The notes under the pieces are model-generated. The model was not told the origin of the DNA, did not search any database, and saw nothing but the letters and a program-made list of their open reading frames with translations. 64,000 bases of DNA from Davidsoniella eucalypti (lineage: Eukaryota > Ascomycota > Sordariomycetes > Microascales > Ceratocystidaceae): the NCBI GenBank assembly GCA_004009845.1, contig RMBW01000120.1, positions 22,829-86,828 on the forward strand, given 5' to 3'. The position numbers and the translations under genes are program-made. How positions within the stretch are numbered: position 1 is the stretch's first letter; each line of letters starts with the position of its first letter. Of this stretch, positions 1 through 13,311 are shown one piece after another.

Positions 1-60
1 AAATAACGAATACACCTGAATATACCTATATATTATCACTACCAATACCAAACCGCCACA

Positions 61-3000
61 ATGTCCGAGACCACGGGGGGCTTCAAGCACCCTTTCCTCC
101 TCAACGTAGAAGACACGGCCAAGGCCTTTTCAACGAATCCAGAGTCTGGCTTGACCAGCTTTCAAGTCTCTGAGCTGCAAAGCTACCATCCTCCCAACGA
201 ACTAGATGTGGGCGATAGCGTATCTTGGTATAAGATTCTAAGCAAGCAATTGCTCAATGCCATGATTTTAGTAAGCCATCCCCAGCCGTCTATCAGCTAC
301 GCCAAAATATATACTAATTTATCATCATAGGTTTTGTTCTTTGTCATGGTTCTCAGTTACGCGTTCAAGGATTGGATCGAAGGTGGTGTTGTGACTGCTG
401 TTATCATTCTTAATGTCGCCATTGGCTTTTGGCAGGAGTACAAAGCTGAAAAAAAGATGGACGCTCTTCGAGCTCTCTCCTCTCCATCTGCGACTGTTCT
501 CCGAGACGGCGTGTCCTCTGTTATTCCCAAGTAAGTTGATGTCACCCAAACCCTTGAAAGACCAGACAGTAACTAACCCTTTACTAGCGCTCAAGTCGTC
601 CCCGGAGACATCATCTATCTCAAGATGGGTGACACCGTTCCTGCTGATATACGCCTTTTTGAGGCCATGAATCTCTCCTGCGATGAGCAGTCTTTGACTG
701 GCGAGGCTCTACCTGTTGAGAAAATTACTGAAAATAACATCATAATCCCCGGCACTGAAACGTTGGCTGCTGAAGAAGGAGAGGTTGGCATCGGTGACCG
801 TATCAATATTTCCTATGCCACCACGGTAGTCAAAAAGGGCCGCGGCGCTGGCATCGTCATTGCCACAGGGATGAGCACGGAAGTCGGCAAGATTGCTGCT
901 AGTAGCACCAAGAAGAACCGCAAGCCAGGTCGTTCCATGAACTATAGAAAATACGGCAAGAAACAGGCAGCCCAAGGCGTGGCGTTGACAGTCTACGATA
1001 AAATCGGCAAGTTCCTTGGCCTCACCGAAGGTACACCTCTGCAAATAAAGCTAGCAGGCTTGGCGTACGTTCTATTTGGCTGTGCTCTTCTATTGGCTAT
1101 TGTTGTGTTTGGCGTCAACGAGTTCCATGTGCCCAACGAAGTCGTAATCTATGCCACTTCTCTAGGCATTGCTATTATTCCAGAGTCGCTAGTCGCTGTT
1201 CTAACCATCACCATGGTGGTAGCCGTTTCTGTCATGAATAAGGCCAACGTCGTTGTTCGAGATCTTTCTGCTCTCGAAGCTCTTGGTGGAGTGACCAACA
1301 TCTGTTCCGACAAGACGGGTACACTAACACAGGGTGCCATGATCGTCCGTAAAGCATGGCTTCCGGGTAATCACACGTACACTGTTCATGACTCGCAAAG
1401 CCCCAGTGACCCAACCAAGGGCCGAGTCACGCACTCTAAAGGAGCTATGGCTACTGTAGCGCCGCCTTCTCCAGCCAAGGAACGGAACTACGACGAGGAA
1501 CGCTCAGCACTTGCTCTCAAATTTGATGTTCCTGACGAGAAACTAAACGCAGGCAACAGCAACAAAGTTGCAGAAGCTCCAGAAGAGCCAGCAGAGGTCA
1601 CACCAGCGCTACGCGCTTTCCTTTTGTCTTCGGGTTTGTGTAATCTAGCCAATGTTCGCTTGGACTCTGATACCGAAAAATGGCAGGCTACCGGAGAGCC
1701 GACTGAGGTAGCCTTACAGGTGTTTTCCTGGCGTTTCGACCATGGCCGCAAGAAGCTTCAAAGTCAGGGCTGGAAACAGGTGGCTGAGTTTCCCTTCGAC
1801 AGCTCCATCAAGCGAATGTCTGTGATATACGACCCACCAGCTGGCACTAGAGACGATACGATTTTTGGTGCTGCAGGAAACTCTCTCGTCTTCACCAAGG
1901 GTGCCGTTGAACGCGTACTTGACCTGTGCTCGCTATATGGTCACGGCGATTCCCAAACTGAGATGACTGATGCCATCAAGGAGGATATCATGAACCAAAT
2001 GTCAGCTCTTGCTTCGCAGGGTCAGCGTGTCTTGTGCATCGCTTACCGGCCCTGGAATGGACACTTTACCGGTAAGCAGAAAGCCGGTGATGATCTAGCC
2101 GAAGACAGCCTCCGTACCCACGTTGAGAAGGGATTGGCCTTCCTTGGTTTGGCAGGTATCTACGACCCACCTCGGCGTGAAACTAAATCGTCGATCTCGG
2201 AGTGCTCGCACGCTGGAATCCGCGTCCATATGTTGACGGGTGATCACCCTGAAACTGCCAAGGCTATCGCCAAAGAGGTTGGTATTATTCCGCGTAACCT
2301 TAGCGTTCTCCCAGAGAGCATCAAAAAGGATATCGTTGTCAAGGCTACCGACTTCGACAAGATGACAGACGAAGAAATCGATGCCATGGAAGAGCTCCCT
2401 CTAGTTATTGCTCGCTGTGCTCCGGATACCAAAACACGCATGATTGAGGCACTACGCCGCCGTGGCGCCTTTATGGCCATGACTGGAGACGGTGTCAATG
2501 ATGCCCCATCTCTATCCCGTGCCGATGTCGGCATTGCCATGGGCTCTGGTTCCGATGTAGCCAAGTCGGCGTCAAAGATTGTACTCACTGACGATAAGTT
2601 CAACTCAATCGTCTCAGCCATTCGCGAGGGTCGTCGCATGTTTGACAACATTCAAAAGTTCGTCTTACATCTTCTAACTTCCAATGTCGGTGAGGTCATC
2701 CTACTAGTTGCCGGCCTTGGGTTCCGCGACGCCCACGGCTACTCTGTTTTTCCTGTCTCTCCACTAGAGATCCTATGGATCAACATGGTCACGTCATCTT
2801 TCCCCGCCTTTGGTCTTGGACGAGAGTCCGCAGCCCATAATGTCATGCGCAAGCCCCCGCATAATAAGCGTCGTGGCGTCTTTACCAACCAGATTCTAGT
2901 CGACATGATTGTGTACGGCATTCTCATGGGAACGGCCACCATCTTGACATTCGTGATCATCGTGTACGGCTATCACAACGGCAATCTTGGTCAAGACTGC

Positions 3001-3570
3001 AACAAAAAGTGGTCTGAATCCTGCCGGCCCGTGTTCCGCGCCCGTGCAGCTGTCTTTGCCGAACTCACATGGCTGATTCTACTTTCAGCTTGGGAGTTCA
3101 AGGATCTACGACGCTCTATCTTCTGCCTAAATGACGATGAGACCAGCCGTTTTTCTGTGTTCCGGGATCTATATTCCAACAAATTCCTCTTCTACTCGGT
3201 TGTCATTGGTATGCTGTCGGTATTCCCCGTGGTGTATATCCCGGGCCTCAACACTAATGTTTTCAAGCACCGAGGTATCTCATGGGAATGGGGACTCGTG
3301 GTGGGTTTCACCATCTTCTTTGTCGCTGGCATCGAAGCCTGGAAGCTTGTGAAGCGCCGTCTGCACCTACTAGAGGACCGTCCAGTCAAGCACGGAGCTT
3401 ATGCCCAGGGCAGCTCTGATGACACCCATCATTCGACCCTAGGACTCATTTCACGCACGATGACGATGGTCAGCTTTAAATCGTGGCGGTCTATAATGCG
3501 GACTGATACTACCACGTCGGCGCATAGCGCGCAGCAAAATACAGCTAATGAGGAGAAATCCGTGGTCTAG
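61..3570 (+). CDS. ENA1: ENA-type (P-type IID) Na+/K+-exporting ATPase
   Basis: Predicted plasma-membrane cation-exporting P-type ATPase that uses ATP to expel Na+ (and K+ in some fungi). Exons 61-270, 331-530 and 588-3570 give 1130 residues; both introns (60 and 57 bp) have GT..AG ends. Seen: PESLVAVLT in TM4 (about 335), the ENA signature replacing the PEGLPA of Ca2+ pumps; the phosphorylation motif DKTGTLT with Asp378; the nucleotide-domain segment MLTGDHPETAKAIAKEVG; the hinge TGDGVNDAP at about 769; and several hydrophobic C-terminal segments. The length fits fungal ENA pumps (about 1050-1130). The ATG follows CCGCCACA, a good fungal start context. The promoter is mostly outside the window (60 bp visible). 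ENA genes are usually induced by salt or high pH; nothing here tests that. Family assignment is secure. The exact ion, and whether this is ENA1 or a paralogue, is inferred. Confidence 0.95.
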
Positions 3571-6500
3571 TGTGGTTAATATCCCTTTCTACTCTGTTGT
3601 GTCAAGAGTATTGTCTTCCTTTGTTTTTGTTTTCATCTGCTTTATGATATCACTTTAGCCGTCCTTCATCATACTACCGCCCGCTCGCCATTTTCGATGG
3701 GACAGGTCGATGTTGAAATTTCTATCATCACTATATCAATTTTTCCATCATCATAGATGTATCATTCTGTCACATGTCTGACCTTTAAATGCTCTCTGCC
3801 GTAGCACCCTCACCAGCACTTTATCTTGAAAACACGTGGTATACAAGCGTCTTCTCTACACGTATGCAATATATTAGCGCTGCTTCAATGCTCACGTCAT
3901 GGCGTTTACATTGGCTTACTGAATGCTAAAATAGATCACCAGAGCCTCATGTCACTGTGTATGGGCATTGAATAGCCTAATCTAGGGATAATCTGGGTCA
4001 ATGAGATAGATATACAGGTCTGAATTAAAGAGACAAGAGAAGACTGCATGGTTATGAGCATCATATAGTTGCACTGTAAGGCGGAACGCAACCGACATCC
4101 AAGCCTCCCAATAGAAAATTGTATCAAGATAACGTCACAGCTTGTCACTCCCTTTGGAACTAGGAAGTGAGATAAACGATATACGTACAACCAACACGGC
4201 ATGTATCTAGACATATGCCCATTTTGTAGTTTCAGGTGTACATGTTTGAACTTACTAACCAGAGTTCATTCAAAGCGGGATAATTAATCACAGCCTGTCT
4301 TTCTTTTTAAATATTTATTGTTAGTTATGGTTAGAGTAAAAAAAATGAATATTTCATCTTTCTTCTGGAGCCGTTTCCTCTGATTTATGTGTCTCCATGA
4401 ATTGAAAATAAAAAAAGACATAACCTTCCATTCATCCGACCGACAATGACAAGCCCTAAAACTACAGCTGTTGAGATTGTGCTTTCTCCGGTCCAAAGCA
4501 CTCAAGAAAGGGATAGAAAGCATAAGAATGGGGGGGGTGTATCTATGTGTACATAGATAGGAGGTTATACGCGTAAATTCATGAGTAGTACATGATTTCT
4601 GAGCGAGAACTTGGAGTTCGGCAAGGACTTCTTGTAAGAACAGTCAACCCTAAAAGCATGCTATCTTATGTATGAGGAAAACGTAGCCCAGACCAGGGCT
4701 CGGCGCGGCTCTGCGCCGACAAGGGCTGAGAGGCCTACGGAACAAAAGAAAAGGTAGCAACCAAACTCAAGGCATCGTGTTTCCCAGCATCCTGTCGCTC
4801 TACCTTGCATGATGACGATGTAGCACCAAGCATAAAGGTCAAGAAAGACGAAGAAACCTATGGACATCAGCATGCCGTCATGCAGCAAGTCTAAGGCAGA
4901 AAGTTTAACCCTCAAGTCGAGAAGAGCCTTTTCAACTACAGATATACGTAGCTTCTCCAAATTCTTGAACAGGCGCCAAGGTGACGGTGATAAAGAAACC
5001 AGGGCTTCTTCTTCTCCGTGCAATATTGGCCCCCCAAAAACAAAAGACAAAATACTAGGTTATATGCCAAGACCAGTCGTTGCCTCCTTCCAAGATTTGT
5101 GTTTTCCGAGTCAATCAAAGATGTTTGGAAAGAACACAAAACAGTAGGGCGTCACTAAGCCAGATCAGGAAACAATTTTAAACGATGTCGTTCATCGCAG
5201 CTTGAATACGGTCATAACAACTTGGAAAGAGAGTTCTACAAAGAAACAATACAGGTATTGAAAGCGGACAAACAACACAACAAAAGTAATCCTAGCTAGT
5301 AAACAGCACATTCCGGAAACTACGCGGATATACGATGCTAACTTGGGCCTATAATGGCACCAACCCTCCGTTGCTCCGTATCAGCCCCAGAGTTCTCCCC
5401 CCGAAAAAATATTATCGGAGGCGCCTCGTGCTGCCCAGCCTGGAAAAGAACCGCACATGACTCGATTTTCTATTTTAGCGTCTACCCCAAAAGGGTATGT
5501 TGTACTAAAAACCAGGCAAAAGAAAATGTGCTTCGGATGCTCTAAGCGAATCGATATCACCAACAGAAAAAGCACCCAACTCGGAGGAACTTGCCCCGGG
5601 ATTCTCGTTATGCTCTTAGCAGCACACAATATTCACAGTATCATGAAAATCACACAGAAAGGACGCGGGGTAGCGCCTTCTGGTAGCATTTCAGCCATCC
5701 TCCTACACACATGCATCGGCGGCTTGCATAGGAGCTATCTCTAAGATGCCAATATAAGTGCAGATAAATTAAAACGAAAATACAGGCTGAGAAACCGAAA
5801 CACCGCTACTCTGCTTCTCTCCGTGTTCTCTGCTTCTTTTGTTGTCTCGTGTATCTTGGAGTTCTGCCTGTTTTGACGAACCATGGATTCACTCCAACAT
5901 AGAAACTAAATAAAAAACGAAGAAATAAATACACAGGTAGTTTGGTTGGCCGGAAATCCATTAGCCATCCTCTTGAAAACATCGAGACATGTATGGCTTG
6001 AGGCTTTTTTTTTTTTTAATTCATTTATCTTATGATGGCTTGAGGCTACCTGCCTACATGATGGTGATGGGCGCTTTTCTTTGCCAAGAACGGTAATGGC
6101 CTGTTCAGGCTATTGTCGTATTATGCTATGCACTCTATCAAGCAAACACGAAGCAACTCCCGTCACTTCACCATGTTTGTATAGTGTCGGTAGTATTACT
6201 TTTCTCGATGCTTGAGCAAGTCAGTAGCGAGCTCAGAGACCGCCGTTTATAGTCCAGCGTAACCAGCCGGACAGGCGTTTGGGACATCCGCTAATTTGCT
6301 CTTTGTTTCCCCTTGCCTTGTAGCGATACACATAAAATTAAATAAAAGTATAAATTTAAATTCAAGCTTTCAACAAAGTTCGCCCCTCCTCCAATATTTT
6401 GGCCATTTCCTGATTTGTTCTTCTAGTGTTGGTGTTAGTGTTATCCGCTTCTCCTGCTCTAGCTCAAATGTAGGGAGTATACTGGTTCGTGCAGTTGGGG

Positions 6501-7431
6501 ATGCTTTGCCTAGCAAGTATCTGGTGCACATACAGTCCATATCACGACTCGGTCTGTCGTCTTATCAGCCAGGCGTTTCTCCATATGCTTGAACATGACC
6601 GCATAGTGTCCACTCCCTTGATATTCGCCTTCCACCGATCTTGATCGCCTACAAGTCTATATTTGCCATTGTTTCTCGGCATTCTTGGCTTGCGACATCT
6701 GGCTCGCAACCCCATACTAAATAGGACACTAATACTAGCCCAAGAAGCACTGCCAGTGTTGTCTTTGTTTAAGGCATGACACTATCACCTACCAAGGGTC
6801 AAGCTTAATACGAACTACGGGCTCGAAACGACAGACAACACATACATAGAAAGAGTAACTGAGCCTCAAAGAAGAGGGGAGGGGGCGTGTGGATATGTAT
6901 ATCTAAATATCGAGTGAAAAAAAGAACTCAATGCATCCTACGTCTGCTACTGACGTCGCCAGAGCGGTTAATTCTGATGTACAGACCTGGCAAGTAGCCC
7001 GCCAAGCCCGCTGCCGGGGTAGCTTCCTGACGCTTAGACAACCAGCTCCGGCTCAAGAAGCTCTAGTCAACAACCACAAAGGGTGGGATGTACTTCTCTA
7101 GTGGCAATCGATCTTTCCAAGGACAACTCAACATTTACTGCTGACTCTACTCCATATGTCTCATTCAACAATGTGTATAAAGAGCCTCCTCTGCCCGTCC
7201 ATATTCCCCTCAGGGTCTTAAACTCCAACAATACAAGCTCATCATTCTTCATTTTTACTCATCTTCTTCTCATATTTCCTGTACTATCGACAGTCTGGTT
7301 CTACTGCTCTAACTCCTCTCTCTACCTTCATATCATAATATTGCCTCAAACACTGTCTTGTGTCTTTGGAATATCTGCTCTATCACTATAGCTCTTCCAA
7401 GATCAGTTTATACCCACACCATTTTGACACG
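3571..7431. other. Gene-free interval between ENA ATPase and serine hydrolase
   Basis: 3.9 kb without a gene I can support. It starts with the ENA 3' flank. It holds homopolymer runs (T-run near 6007-6019), a small GC-rich hairpin (TCGGCGC / GCGCCGA near 4699-4719) and scattered open frames under 130 codons. One minus-strand frame at 4661-5050 (129 codons) ends in a hydrophobic stretch, but it has no recognisable domain and lies in low-complexity DNA. A minus-strand stretch at about 6385-6720 reads protein-like only if frames are switched. From about 7100 the strand becomes pyrimidine-rich, as expected for the promoter and 5' leader of the downstream hydrolase. Confidence 0.6.
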
Positions 7432-8761
7432 ATGGCCGCAACACTTGACGCTATACTCAAGAAATACACCGCCTCTGGCAATGACACCAAGGACAAGCTC
7501 CTCGGAGCGGCCCTAGTCGTAGTCGATTCTAACGGTAAGATAACACAATTTCTCGTCATCAAGCAAAAGATGCCTTACTGACTCTCGGACAGGAACTTTG
7601 TACTCCGGAGGTGCTGGCCGCACTGGTCTAGCCCTGGATGCGCCCGACTACACGGCCGACTCCATAGTCTGGATCGCCAGCATGACTAAAGTTGTCGCTA
7701 CCACCGCCGTCATGCATCTTATCGACCGCAAGATCCTCTCGCTAGACATGGACGTGCGGAAAGATCTCCCTGAGCTTGCAGAACTGCCAATTCTCGCTGG
7801 CTTCGACGAGACTTCAGGCGAACCCATCTTCGAGCCGCAGAACGATCCCATCACGCTACGCCAGCTACTCACACACACCAACGGAACTGGCTATGATGTC
7901 TTCTACCCAGAGCTTATCCAGTGGATGACCGTCACCAAGCGCCCCATCAACTGCTTCCACATGACCATAGACGGTTTCAAGGTGCCTCTAATACTCAAGC
8001 CAGGCACTGGCTGGCGCTACGGCTACGGCATGGACTGGGCCAGTATCCTGCTCGAACGCACCCTATCGACCCCCGAGAAGCCCGTCACACTGAATAGCTA
8101 TATCCAAGAGAACATCTTTGCGCCTCTCGGCATTCCGGATACCAACTGCTTCTACCCTTGCAAAGATACCCCCATAGTGGAATCCACCGAGCGTTGTGAG
8201 GACGGCACACTCAAGGCCAGAGAGCCAGTTGGCCCCACCGGTCCCAACCCGTACATCAACTCGGGCGGTGCCGGACTACACGTTAGCGCGACAAACTATG
8301 CGCGCTTTTTGCAAGGCGTCCTGACTAAGAAGATTGTGAGTGAGGAGATCTTCAACATGATGTTCTCCGATCAGCTTCACGATCCCCAGGTCAAGCACTC
8401 GTTCAACCACAGCATCTTCGAGCGCGAGCCTGAGATGCCTCCGTCACCTTGGCCCATCACCTTCGGATTCGGCGGTATGCTGACTGAGAAGGATGTGCCT
8501 TTTGGCAAGAAGAAGGGCACGTTGATGTGGTCCGGCATCGTGAACCCACGCTGGGTAGGTTTCTCCAACATCCATTTGCTATCACAATAACCGGTTTGAA
8601 AGCATGTACTAACACATTCGTCTCTTTAGTGGATTGATCCTACTACTGGTATCGCCGTCGTCTTGACCTGCAACGTCACGCCCTACCAAGATTACGTTCT
8701 CAAGAGAATCTATGTTGAACTCGAGAAGGCCATTTACACTGAACTTATGGTACCTCAGTGA
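7432..8761 (+). CDS. Beta-lactamase-related serine hydrolase / transesterase
   Basis: Serine hydrolase of the class C beta-lactamase fold, a family that in fungi includes EstB-like esterases and LovD-type acyltransferases. Exons 7432-7534, 7593-8554 and 8630-8761 give 398 residues, matching the usual 390-420. Seen: the nucleophile motif S64-M-T-K67 (SxxK) within IASMTKVVATT; a Tyr-rich segment WRYGYGMDWAS near 174-184, in the place of the family's YxN/YxS base motif; and the C-terminal WSGIVNPRW spliced to WIDPTTGIAVV, the third active-site strand. No signal peptide, so probably cytosolic. The second intron contains a CTAAC branch site. No secondary-metabolite cluster genes lie next to it, so a LovD-like role has no context support and the natural substrate is unknown. 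Family secure, substrate open. Confidence 0.92.
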
Positions 8762-8947
8762 TTGAGAATATAATAAAACAGCCAAAACAAAGCATGTCTG
8801 AGAGTTTTCATTTCGTAGTTTGCTGTTTTATATATTTAGTCGCTTTACTTAGTCTTCATGAATTAACGACAACCCAATAATTAATACCCTAACCCTACTT
8901 TGAGAATATAAATATTGCATGACGATGTCAACAACTTTTGTGGACGT

Positions 8948-8991
8948 CGGATTTTGATTCCGTAAGCCCAGGTTTGAATCCTGGTTAGGCC
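8948..8991 (+). tRNA. tRNA-Gln(TTG)-like 3' half, probably a pseudogene
   Basis: An anticodon arm with loop TTTTGAT (anticodon TTG, Gln) between CGGA and TCCG is followed by a T-arm CCAGG-TTTGAAT-CCTGG, then TTAGGCC plus T as a possible 3' acceptor strand, and after 9 nt a Pol III-type T-run (TTTCTTTTT, 9001-9009). GGTTTGAATCC (8971-8981) is a good B-box. I find no complementary 5' acceptor strand (GGCCTAA) and no convincing D-arm or A-box upstream, so this is more likely a truncated tRNA or tRNA-derived relic than a working gene. Confidence 0.35.
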
Positions 8992-9944
8992 TGAGTTGAG
9001 TTTCTTTTTGGCAAATAATGCACTACGAAAAAGAAACTGTGGGTTTACAAGGGTGATCACCCAAGTTACTAATAGCATGTACTGATTCTTAACGTGTAGA
9101 TTGATGATGATGATTGTTGATCTAGTGAGGGTAACGAACGGTGCCTGCGCACCGTTGCCTAAATACATGATTCTGCTGGTAAATGCCGCCCGTACGCGGT
9201 CACGTGACCCACATACGGTGGCAATACCTGCACTGTGGTATACAGACAGAAACCTTGATGTTATTTACATAGAACGCTAATTAGACATACCGGATCAAAG
9301 TCATCATCTGCGGCAACACAAGCAAAATTTGGAAATTGCCCTCATGTCACATAGCCTCATTTTAACTGATTCTTCCTCATGACCAAGCGCAAGGCTTTGT
9401 ACACAACGAAAAAAAAAAAAAAATGTAAAATGGGGTTTGAAATCAAAAATTACACTCGCGATGGCCCACGAAGGGCAATCGACGCTCGGAAACTCCACGC
9501 TGTGCAATGCAGGCTCCCGAACATGGTTCCAAGAATTCTTGATCTCCCGGAACCCAAGCAAGGTAAGTATGAAGAAGAAAGAGAGAGAAACTGAGCAAAA
9601 GAAGGCGCCATGGCCAGGTATTTATACTACTCTGTTTAGGCGGTAAGACAGCTTGGTTGATTGGGGTGGCAGAATAATAGTTATTGTGGGTCTTGTATAT
9701 CTAGCCAATAAAGCTCTTGGGATTTAATTACCCCCTAGAAATTGGAAAAAAAAAATCCAACCTCAGGCTTCAACAAATCAAGGTGCAAGGGCAAGACAAG
9801 GGCAAGATCGCAAGCCCCTTTTGATATTTTGGTATGGCTAGAGGCAGCGCAAGCTAACGATGTAGAAAAAGATAACAAAATAAAGAGATGATTAATACGT
9901 ATACTCGCTTCGGTGATTATTTCGGCCGAAGTCTGATACTATAC

Positions 9945-10070
9945 TATTTATTTATTTATTTATTTATTTATCATTTTACGTCCTTATGTAGATCACGTGG
10001 ATCCGACCCTAGTGGATCGTTAGACGTCGATAAACCCTAACGGACCTCGAAGATCCCATAATGGAGGTCC
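9945..10070 (+). repeat. LTR-like dispersed repeat, copy A
   Basis: About 80 bp here (roughly 9947-10030, beginning in an ATTT run) is nearly identical, in reverse complement, to 25728-25793. The shared core includes GATCCGACCCTAGTGGATCG and TCATTTTACGTC. Just beyond it, CGGACCTC and GAGGTCCG form a short inverted repeat near 10039-10070. There is no open frame and no second copy next to it. It is probably a degraded solo LTR or another small mobile-element relic; I cannot identify the family. Confidence 0.5.
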
Positions 10071-10952
10071 GAACTAAAAAAAAAATTAATTTAAAAATTT
10101 AAAAACAAGAACAAATTTCGCATGGGGGAAGCAGTGGAGAAGGCAAACAGCGCTAGCCTAGCTACTACACTTGTTTCTTCACTGTCCACCTTAGGTTGGT
10201 AGAGACACAAAGGAAAAGACCAGAGTGCTCAGGGTGCGAGGAAGGTGCTCAAGGAGACAACTATCGCGAGGTCGGCATTCGGGAGGGGTCAAGCAGCATT
10301 AAGCTAAACTCTCTTCACAGCCGTCCCCCTGGTGAGTTGTTGGAAAACACAGAGGAAACCCAAAGTGTTTTCATGGTGAGGGAGCGACTCAAGGAGAAGC
10401 TATCACAGGTTTGTGTTGACATGATCAAATGAAGTGCAAAGCACAACACGAGAAAAGCCGGATACTAGACTAAAAACCCCATTGGCCTGCGTTTAACCCT
10501 AACAGTCAAAAGTAAGTTCTCGAGCTTGAGTATCATGATCGTAAAGAGCAGATTATTGTTGAAAGCTATGTATTGTGTTTAAGTAGTGCCCCAGCAAGTC
10601 TCTTCTAATTTGTAGCCGAAATTGTGAGCACTTGTATTAGTGGGATTCATTGTTTAAAACGATGCTCCAATGATAGGATTTCACCATGAGACATTGTCTT
10701 GTTTGTTTGTCGTGTTAGTTAAGAAAGGCCACATGTTTACGGAACAAAGATGTATTAACTATCTTTTACTCCATCTCATCTCATCATAGCATGAGAAATA
10801 GGAATCTGGTTATATGATATTTTACACATCGTTAGGGTTAGAGCACTACCCTTACGCATTGCCCCGCCAGAGAAAACAACAGTTTATATCTCAGCAATTT
10901 GATCAGGTCTTTCAACGGAACCTACAGCGCAGATTGACGCACAACTTACACA

Positions 10953-13048
10953 ATGATGCGCCATAATCGCTCTCGACCGGCGCAAGAAGCCCTTTGGCGC
11001 GCTCAATGCCAGGCAGGCCAGTGGTTCACGACTTTGCCTGTGACTCGGATGGCTGCCCAGAAGCGCATGCTGCGAACTTCGACGGCGCTACTGGATAACA
11101 GACCATCCTCAAATGAGGAAAGATTGGGACGCACATTTACTGGCCAAATTATGGGCAGTATTGGACAGCGTTTGGCGCGCGAACGAGAAGAGCGTGATCG
11201 TTGGGCCAAGGAAGAAAAATCGCAGTCCAAGCTGTGGTATACAACGTTCCGTACGTCTACAATCTGTAGTCAACCAAAGACACATACAGGATCCCCTTCC
11301 CCTCTGCAAACATGATGCATCACTTCTAACATGAATGTGCTACTTATTTGAATAGTCTTTCTCTTTGCGACCGGAACTGCCTACTTTCTAGGTGGCTTGC
11401 GCCCCCCGGCGCCTGGCCAGGATTCGACTCTCCCAATCAACAAAGTCACACTTGAGCCTCTTAAGGCTAATATTGAGAATATGCAGGCCGCTTGGGTTGA
11501 CTTCACAACACTTCTAGGTGAAGACCGTGTGAGCACCAAGAAAGACGATCTTGAATTCCACTCTACCTCGGCTTGGTCAACGCACTCCGCCAAGTCCTCC
11601 GAACGGCCGTTTATGGTGCTTTTCCCGCACACTACACAAGAAGTCTCCGACATCATGAAGATCTGCCACAAGCGCCGCATCCCCGTGGTCGGCTTCAGTG
11701 GTGGAACTTCCCTGGAGGGCCAATACACCCCAACACATGGTGGCGTCTGTGTCGACTTCACCCACATGAACAAGATCGTTGCCCTCCACAAGGACGATCT
11801 AGATGTTGTCGTGCAGCCAGGCGTCGGCTGGGAAAGCCTCAATGACCAACTGGCACGAGAAAACCTCTTCTTCCCGCCCGACCCCGGCCCCGGGGCTATG
11901 ATTGGTGGCATGATCGGTACCGGCTGCAGCGGCACCAACGCCTACCGTTACGGCACTATGCGCGAGTGGGTGCTCAATGTGACTGCAGTTCTCGCTGATG
12001 GCACGATAGTCAAGACACGACAACGTCCACGCAAGAGCTCGGCCGGCTACGATCTGACAAAAGTGTTCATTGGATCCGAGGGCACACTGGGTCTGATCAC
12101 CGAAGCGACGCTGAAGCTTGCTGTGCGTCCTGAACACACCAGTGTAGCAGTAGCTTCGTTTCCGACGATCCGTGATGCGGCCAACTGCGTTGGGCAGGTG
12201 GTGAGTCACGGCATCCCCGTGGCAGCGGTGGAAATCCTAGACGACAACCAGATGCAGTGCATCAACGAAGCAGGCATGACGACGCGACGCTGGGCCGAAG
12301 CGCCGACCATCTTCTTCAAGTTTGCTGGCACTGAGCGGGCGGTCAAGGAGCAGATCGAGACGACCAAAAAGCTAGCTAAGAATGCTCGTAGCAATACTTT
12401 CGAGTTTGCAAAGTCCCTGGATGAACAGCATGAGCTGTGGAGTGCGCGTAAGGAGGCGTTATGGAGCACAATGGCGGTCAAGAAGGATGGTGACCATGTG
12501 TGGACAGGTGATGTTGCGGTTCCGATGACTCGGCTGCCAGATCTGATCGAGGAAACCAAGGTCAATCTGAAGAAGAGTGGCCTTTTCGGTAGTATTGTTG
12601 GCCATGTTGGCGACGGAAACTTTCATTGTAAGTGCTGCTTGATGCATATCACACCTCCTTTATCACGCAAGACGTCCATATCTAACCTACAGTTTATATG
12701 TAGTGATTCTACTGTACAACGACTCCCAGCGCAAGATTGCGGAAGACGTTGTCAAAGATATGGTGAAGAGAGCGGTCGAGATGGAAGGAACCGTTACTGT
12801 AAGTCGTCCATCCTTCACACCCCCCATAGAAGGAAGAAAAAAATATTAATACTGACTTATACCGATCTATCCAGGGCGAGCACGGTGTTGGTCTCGTCAA
12901 GCGCGACTACCTTCCTCACGAACTTGGCCAGTCTACCGTTGATCTCATGCGGAAAATGAAGCAAGCGTTTGACCCCCTTTGTCTTCTTAACTGCGACAAG
13001 GTCATACGTATGCATAAGCCCAAGAGCGGCGAGGTCAAGCCATGGTAA
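10953..13048 (+). CDS. DLD1: Mitochondrial FAD-dependent D-lactate dehydrogenase (cytochrome)
   Basis: Oxidises D-lactate to pyruvate and passes electrons to cytochrome c; expected at the inner mitochondrial membrane. Exons 10953-11250, 11356-12627, 12704-12798 and 12875-13048 join in frame to 612 residues. Seen: a basic, Ser/Thr-containing N-terminus suited to a mitochondrial presequence; one hydrophobic segment LFLFATGTAYFLGGL at about 100-114 created by the first splice; an FAD-binding PCMH domain with PVVGFSGGTSLEGQ, VQPGVGW, GTGCSGTNAYRYG and IGSEGTLGLITEATLKL; and a C-terminal FAD-oxidase domain with HVGDGNFH, completed across introns to MEGTVTGEHGVGLVKRDYL. For intron 3 the second AG (12703) was chosen because it keeps LILLYNDSQ before RKIAEDVV, as in the family. 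It converges with the SPRY gene 263 bp away. A close alternative is another DLD paralogue (D-2-hydroxyacid dehydrogenase). Confidence 0.93.
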
Positions 13049-13311
13049 ACAGTCCCAGAAGATATACATCCAGTTCCGTACCAGATTAGCGTTAGTCAAC
13101 AGTAGGCACAGTACAGAAAGCAGGGTCTCAGACCGACATATAGAGAGAGGAAAAAAAGAAATCAGGTGAAGAATGGTGGAAAGAGAGGATGGAAGTGTGT
13201 TCAAGTCCGGAGGATAGGCATTTTTTTGTCGGTAAGCTCCGACCATGTATTATTGTATTCTAGTGTTTCATATGTACATTTGTGTATAACATTCAAATCA
13301 TAACTTGTTTA

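Larger units (their letters stand above)
8762..10952. other. Intergenic interval with tRNA-like relic and LTR-like repeat
   Basis: 2.2 kb between the serine hydrolase and the D-lactate dehydrogenase. It contains a tRNA-Gln-like 3' half near 8948-8991 and an LTR-like repeat near 9945-10070 (both listed separately), an (ATTT)n tract at about 9946-9971 and several A-runs. One short open frame around 9370-9650 spans a poly-A run and is not convincing as a gene. The last 150 bp is the likely promoter of the dehydrogenase. Confidence 0.6.

Noticed and set aside
4661..5050. 129-codon minus-strand frame
   Set aside because: No recognised domain, low-complexity neighbourhood and overlapping open frames on the other strand; indistinguishable from chance.
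8884..8900. Telomere-like TACCCTAACCCTAC and scattered TTAGGG words
   Set aside because: Only one or two units at each place; too short for an interstitial telomere array or evidence of a chromosome end.
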